Assembly: GCA_020543525.1 (NCBI GenBank)
Contig: JAHYIO010000001.1
Span: forward strand, 1,488,001 to 1,552,000
Direction: 5' to 3'
Source of the DNA: Coriolopsis trogii
Lineage: Eukaryota > Basidiomycota > Agaricomycetes > Polyporales > Polyporaceae
Length of the DNA stretch: 64,000 bases
The position numbers were made by a program, and so were the translations under genes. Shown here piece after piece: positions 58,308-64,000 of this stretch (position 1 is its first letter; each line of letters opens with the position of its first letter). The notes below the pieces were generated by a model. The model was not told the origin of the DNA. It was given only the letters and a program-made list of their open reading frames with translations, and searched no databases.

Positions 58308-61300
58308 ATGCAGCCAAGGGTTCGTTTCAACTCGAAGGCTCGGCAGAGCTCACATAAGAAGAAGGCAAAGCGCGGGAAGGACAGACCGCAAGATGGCACG
58401 GAACAACACACTGACCCCAACGCGGCGATTGTAGTGCCGAAGACGGAGGAGGAGAGGGAGAAAGAGAGGAAGCTTAAGATGCGGGAAGAGGTGCGTCGTG
58501 ATCTCACTCAAGTATTTCTCAGAGCTGACTCTGCACAGATGCTTGCAGAGTCTAACTCGAAGGCGAATAGCAAGAAGAAGAAGAGGCTTGACAAGTACAT
58601 TGTTCGTGACTAAGTTGTCTCAACATCTTGCCTCAATGCTGAACATTCCTGCAGGAAAAGAAGCTCAAGCAAGAGGAGCGTCTTGCTCTGTTCGAGAAAC
58701 TCTCGTGCGTCCATTCACTTGTACCTTCCTGCATCTCCCATCCTCAAGTCATTCCACAAGGAAGAGCCAAGCTCAGGCATCCTCCGCGCTGGGATTGGTG
58801 TCTTCTGCTACGCTTGGTACCGGAAAAGCTACCACACATCAACAAAGGCTCGAAGAATCAGAGGATAAGGAGGTCAGGAAAGTCATGGATGGTCGGACTG
58901 GCGCAGGCAAGCGTCGTCGACGCAACGACGCCTTCCTAGCGGCAGCCAGTGAAAGCGAAGATGACGGTCAGGATCTCAGTGGTTCTGCAATGGCCCTTGA
59001 CCGCGAAGGGGAACCCGGAGAGACTGAACATATACAGGAGGGCATGTCTCGTTCCAAACCTGTCGTCATCGTGGACTCCGGATTTTCCACTGCTCCACAA
59101 TCGCTTGCAGTTGAAGACCCGACCCCATTGCCTCAGGTCGGCTCAATCGGTGGTGCACTCAAGCGCAATGCAGACGGAAGCGTCGCAGCACCTCGAATAT
59201 CGAAGCGTAAGCCGAAGGGCACGAAAGTCAGTCAGACACAATCTTCTATGCAAGCTCAACCTCACATCGTCATGTGCATCAGGCTACCTTCGCATCATGG
59301 AAGACTACGCAACCAATTGGCAAGTCGCGTCACGCGGACGAAGGCTCCGACTCGTCGTTTGACAGCTCTGATTCCGCTTATGATTCCGACGAGCAGGACA
59401 GCGAGGACGACAACGCCAAGGGAGACGAGGAGACTGGAGCAGATGCGTCCAGTGCTTCGTCTGCCGAGGAAGATGCTTTTACAGACGAACATGGGTCCAA
59501 GAGAAAACGTCTCGGGTTCAAGGAATGGGCTATGAAACAACTCAGCGAAGCAAAGGGCTATGTTGCTCCTCCCACAGGCGACAGCGAACCCACAATCGAA
59601 ATGCCGGAACGTGGTCCACCACCCACCAAGAAGCAGAAGACTGAACATGATGACAACGCTCCTAGGGAGATGCGCGGACCATTAGGAGAGGATTTGCACC
59701 TGCCGACAACGTCGTTCGCGGAACAGCTGCAAACTTCCAAGAGCTCTGGCAGGACGTCCGCAGCACAAAGACGGAAGGTCGTGACCATAACCCGTCCCCC
59801 AGAAGTAGAGGAAGCCCGACTCCTCCTTCCTATCGTTTCGGAAGAGCAGCCAATCATGGAAGCGATTCTCCTTAATAGTGTAGTGATCATCTGTGGTGAG
59901 ACGGGTAGTGGCAAAACTACTCAAGTCCCACAGTTCCTCTATGAAGCAGGTTTCGGGTCGCCTGGTAGCGGTGAGACGCGCATATCTACTGATAGTCCGA
60001 AGTACTCACTTACTGCAGAGAACCCTGGAATGATCGGTGTCACTCAGCCACGACGTGTGGCCGCGATGTCTATGGCATCTCGCGTCGCGCATGAGTTGTC
60101 ACTGACTTCCACCCGGGTCTCGTATCAGATCAGGTATGACGCGACCGTTTCGCCTTCGACAGCAATCAAGTTCATGACCGATGGTGTTCTCCTACGCGAG
60201 CTCGCGACCGACTTCTTGTTGAAGAAATACTCGGTCATCATTATCGACGAAGCACACGAACGTAGCATGAACACGGATATTTTGATCGGTGTGCTGAGCC
60301 GTGTCGTGAAGCTGCGGGAGGAGATGTGGAAGGAGGGTAAGGACGATATCAAGGTATGTAAGAAGACCCATTAAAATTGGCAATCCCTCTCACTTCTCTC
60401 TGCCAGCCACTACGCCTGATAATCATGTCGGCCACTCTCCGTGTCTCTGACTTTGCTGAGAACAAGACTCTCTTCTCCACCCCGCCGCCAATCATCCATG
60501 TCCCAGCCCGCCAACACCCAGTGACCATTCATTTCAGCCGTCGTACTCATTCCGACTACATCGGAGAGGCAATCAAGAAGACCAGCAAGATCCACGCTAG
60601 GCTACCGCCTGGAGGCATCCTCATCTTTTTGACCGGGCAAAACGAAATCACAGGGGTCTGCAGAAAATTGGATGCCAGATATGGCAAAAAAGCGCTCGAG
60701 GACCGACGAAAAGCGAGAACCACCCTTCAGTCTCGCCTCAGTAGTTTGGCGGCATCACTAGGAGAAGACAAACCAAGCCGTGCTGTAGCTCCGGCGCACG
60801 GTGCGTCAGTATAGCGAGTAGCAATGCGATTGGCTAATGGATGGATGCAGCCGATGTCGAGGCCGAAGATGTCGATCTAGGAGACTTGCAACGAGCAGAG
60901 GAGGCACTCGCCTTTGATGTCGACGGAGATGTGGATGCGGAAGCCCTAGACTCTGACGACGAAGACGAAGGCAACGACGAACTAGGTATTGATGCAGAGG
61001 AGTCCGATGGTGAGCAGAATCTCCGAGTCTCTTGGTATTTGGCGAAACGCTCATGAAAGCTAGTCCCCATGCATATCGTACCACTATATGCGCTACTCCC
61101 AAGCGAGAAACAGATGCAGGTCTTTCAGCCCCCTCCTGCTGGGACTCGACTAGTCGTGGTAGCGACAAACGTCGCGGAAACGTCCCTGACCATCCCTGGC
61201 ATCCGATACGTAGTCGACTGCGGCCGTGCAAAGGAGGTGAGTACCGGGTATTCTACCGCACAGACAGCCATAGCTCACAGCGGCCACAGCGGCGATACGA

Positions 61301-62740
61301 TATCGCGAACGGCATCCAAGCTTTCCAAGTGAGCTGGATATCCAAGGCTTCAGCCGCGCAGCGAGCCGGTCGTGCAGGCCGCACAGGGCCCGGCCACTGC
61401 TACCGCCTCTACTCCTCCGCGCTGTTCGAGAACTACTTCGACGCGTTCTCGCAGCCCGAGATCCTCCGCATGCCGATCGAAGGCGTCGTCCTGCAGATGA
61501 AGAGCATGCACATTGATGCCGTCGTCAACTTTCCGTTCCCCACCCCGCCCGACCGCGCCAGCCTGCAGAAAGCAGAGAAGGTGCTCACGCACCTTGGTGC
61601 GCTCTCCCCCGCAAGCGCAGGGAAGGGGACGACGCTCGGGGGCGCGATCACGGACGTTGGGCGGACGATGTCGCTCTTCCCGCTCTCTCCGCGCTTCTCC
61701 CGGATGCTCGTGAGCGGGCGGCAGCATGGCTGCCTTCCGTACGTGATCACGATCGTCTCTGCGCTCTCGGTCGGCGACCCGTTCCTACGCGAGGAGGCGC
61801 TGGAGCAGGACGAAGACAAGGACAACGAAGGGGAAGACGAGGAGCTGAGGCACATCACGAGCGACGCCATGCGCGCCAAAGAGGCGCGGAGGATCCGGCG
61901 CAAGGCGTTCTTCGAGTCGCAGCAGCTGCACGCGTCGTTGGGCAGCTCCTCGAGCGACGTCCTCCGCATCCTCTCCGTCGTCGGCGCATACGAGTACGCC
62001 GGTGGCGGCCACAAGTTCTGCGAGGAGCACTTTGTCCGTCCGAAGGTGAGCCTGACCCCTCTCACTCTACCCGCCCGGCGTATGTTCCTCGGTACCAGTC
62101 GTACTCACTATACCCCGCCCATGGCCACGGCCACCCACACACACACAGGCGATGGAAGAGATCCACAAGCTCCGCGCCCAGATCAGCAACATCGTCCAGG
62201 CCAACTTCCCCGACGTCCAAACCATGTTCGAAGCCCACCTCCCGCCCCCCTCCCCGCTCCAGCTCAAGGTCCTCCGGCAGCTCATCGCCGCCGGCTTCGT
62301 CGACCAGGTCGCCGTCCGGAAAGACATCGCCCAGAAAGGGCGCGCCGCTGCCAACGCGGGCACGCAGTACACGACCGCGCGCGGGGTGGCGTACCAGGCG
62401 CTCGGCATCCCCGACGAGGACGTCTTCGTCCATCCCTCGTCCGTGCTCGCCAACGGCCCGCCGCCCGAGTACGTCGTCTACCTCGAGGTCGTGCGCACCT
62501 CGCGCGTGTACATCAAAGGTGAAGATCGATCCACTTCTCCATCTTGTCTTCTTCGCACCGCATTCTCACGAACGACTGGTAGGGTTGACCGTCGTGAACG
62601 GGGCCTGGCTTTCGACGCTGGGCAAGTCGCTCTGCACGTACTCCAAGCCGTTCAAGAACAAGGACGGCGTCTCCATGGTCATACCGCACTTCGGGCCCGA
62701 AGGATGGGAGTTGCCACCCATAAAGGAAACGCAAAAATAA
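58308..62740 (+). CDS. ECM16: DEAH-box RNA helicase ECM16/DHR1 (DHX37)
   Basis: Multi-exon from the ATG at 58308 ([20 protein letters not shown]). A charged N-terminal region with KKKRLDKYI and long acidic stretches ([13 protein letters not shown]) is typical of the family. Helicase motifs: [18 protein letters not shown], Ia [87 protein letters not shown] variable acidic insert lies between III and V ([14 protein letters not shown]). C-terminal winged-helix/ratchet and OB parts include [26 protein letters not shown] and [31 protein letters not shown], ending KETQK. Dhr1 unwinds U3 snoRNA from pre-18S rRNA in the SSU processome. One of the longest genes in the window; its end converges with the 6PGD gene. 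Confidence 0.93.
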
Positions 62741-62995
62741 GGGATATGGCGGTACTTGCCCTTGCTCATCGCCTATCGGTATCGTGCCAGGGCACAATAT
62801 GTTTTGGATAGTACACGATTTGTTTGCTGCTGTATTCCATGTTGTTCTACGCGCTACACGATACTCAATATGGGAAGCTTTCCTCCCTAGGACGCTCCAC
62901 CGCACGAGATCGACCCGCTGCCTTTGGATACACGATACATCTATTATAGACAGGGCCAACGTCTCGCTGCTCGGCATTCCGGAATAGAGACGCGT

Positions 62996-64000
62996 TTAAG
63001 CGGAGTATGACGATGCCGAGACGTTACCGCCACGACCGGTCCAGTTGATGTCTATGGATGAAGTGAGTAAACAAGCATCGCATATCTAGCTGCGAACACG
63101 TACGGATGTCCTGGCCAGCCTTGAGCTTAGCGTTCTCCTTTCCGGGAAGCACCTTGAAGGTGTGAGCACCGAAGTAGTCACGCTGTAATTGTCCCACGTT
63201 AGATATGCACGACAATCGATTCGACCATATAGTCGCTTACCTGCGCCTGGAGCAGGTTGGCGGGGACAATCTCGCTGCGGTAACCATCGAAGAACGCGAG
63301 GGCGGTGGAGAACGCAGGCGTGGGGATACCCCAAAGGACGGCCTGGGCGACGATGCGACGCCAGCCGGGCTGCGCCTTGTGGACGGCCTTGTTGAAGAAG
63401 TCGTCAAAGAGCAACGACTCGAGCTTCTCGTTCTTCTGGTACGCCGCAGTGATATCGCCGAGGAAGACAGACTTGATGATGCAACCACCACGCCACATTT
63501 GCGCAATACCGGCGTAGTTGAGGTTCCAGTTGAGCTCCTTAGCGGTCTCACGCATGAGCATGAAGCCCTGCGTGTACGAGATGATCTTGGACGCGTATAG
63601 AGCTTGCTCGAGGTCGTCGATGAACTGCTTCTTGTCACCCTTGAACTGCTCCTTTTGGGGACCAGCGATCTGCTTGCTGGCACGAATACGCTCCTCCTTG
63701 AGGCCAGACAAGCAACGAGCAAAGACGGCCTCGCCGATGAGCGTGACTAGAGACGCCCATGAGACTTCAAGTGGACTGCGTCATAGGTAGATTACGTACC
63801 GGGCATGCCAGCGTCAAGAGCAGCAATAGCGGTCCACTTTCCGGTACCCTTCTGGCCAGCCTGGTCAAGGATCTTCGTGAGCAGGGGCTCGCCATCGTCG
63901 TCCTTAAACTTGAGGATGTTGGCGGTGATCTCGATGAGGAAGGAGTCGAGGACGCCCTTGTTCCAGGTCGTGAAGATGTCCGCGATTTCGTCTTCGTGAA
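62996..64000 (-). CDS. GND1: 6-phosphogluconate dehydrogenase, C-terminal half (cut by right window edge)
   Basis: Enters the window in frame at [20 protein letters not shown] and contains [25 protein letters not shown], an intron, [60 protein letters not shown] and [20 protein letters not shown]. After a last intron the end is [20 protein letters not shown] with TAA at 62996-62998. These are the all-helical dimer domain and the substrate-reaching C-terminal tail of 6PGD (GTGKWT, QxRDYFGAH, WTGxGG). The N-terminal NADP-binding domain lies outside the window. Makes NADPH and ribulose 5-phosphate in the cytosolic pentose phosphate pathway. Confidence 0.96.

Overview
The window is nuclear DNA of a filamentous basidiomycete, most likely a wood-decaying Agaricomycete. 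The evidence is dense genes on both strands split by many introns of about 50-60 bases (GT...AG), and a cellulolytic signature in the form of a GH3 beta-glucosidase carrying an N-terminal CBM1. Other pointers are basidiomycete-style F-box/LRR proteins, a basidiomycete-type C2H2 factor and RBR ligase, and a family of single-pass membrane proteins with an 'NITxDD ... TWHE ... AVYV[FY]CI ... DYIVYT' ectodomain. I could not run searches; a Polyporales affinity is only an impression. Exon joins were worked out by hand from splice signals and reading frame.

Left third (1-23 kb), accessory in character: the C-terminally cut F-box protein (1-622, -), a secreted GH16 glucanase (1240-2670, -), a peroxisomal SCP-x-type thiolase ending in a PTS1 (4149-6296, +) and a serine palmitoyltransferase small-subunit-like protein (6616-7283, -). 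Two small multi-exon genes follow (8035-8598, -; 11207-11758, +) that share a 'DDDNLAW' element. Next comes a one-strand cluster of four paralogous receptor-like membrane proteins (12.65-21.25 kb, -), the fourth without an ectodomain. A cluster of GTAAAT-type repeats lies inside this cluster.

Centre (22.6-44 kb), mostly core genes: a mitochondrial LEA-like protein, a C2H2 factor, an Fpg-type DNA glycosylase, the CDK PHO85, the ribosome-biogenesis factor UTP5/WDR43, an RBR ubiquitin ligase, an F-box/LRR-like protein, a secreted Gly-rich repeat protein, ATG16 head-to-head with YPT7, and a PH-ORD oxysterol-binding protein.

Right third (44.7-64 kb): CBM1-GH3 beta-glucosidase, two divergent secreted low-complexity proteins, a PUB1/TIA1-like triple-RRM protein, prohibitin PHB1 with a 568-bp TA-flanked inverted-repeat element (MITE) in its upstream region, an ASNSD1-like asparagine-synthetase-domain protein, the DEAH helicase ECM16/DHR1 (DHX37), and the C-terminal half of 6-phosphogluconate dehydrogenase running off the right edge.

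Functional links are local. GH16 and GH3 act on extracellular glucans. ATG16/YPT7 act at the start and end of autophagy from one promoter region. UTP5 and ECM16 both serve the SSU processome. The most unusual material is the membrane-protein cluster, the DDDNLAW pair, a repeat module shared by two secreted proteins, and the MITE in front of PHB1. No rRNA, tRNA or CRISPR array was recognised.
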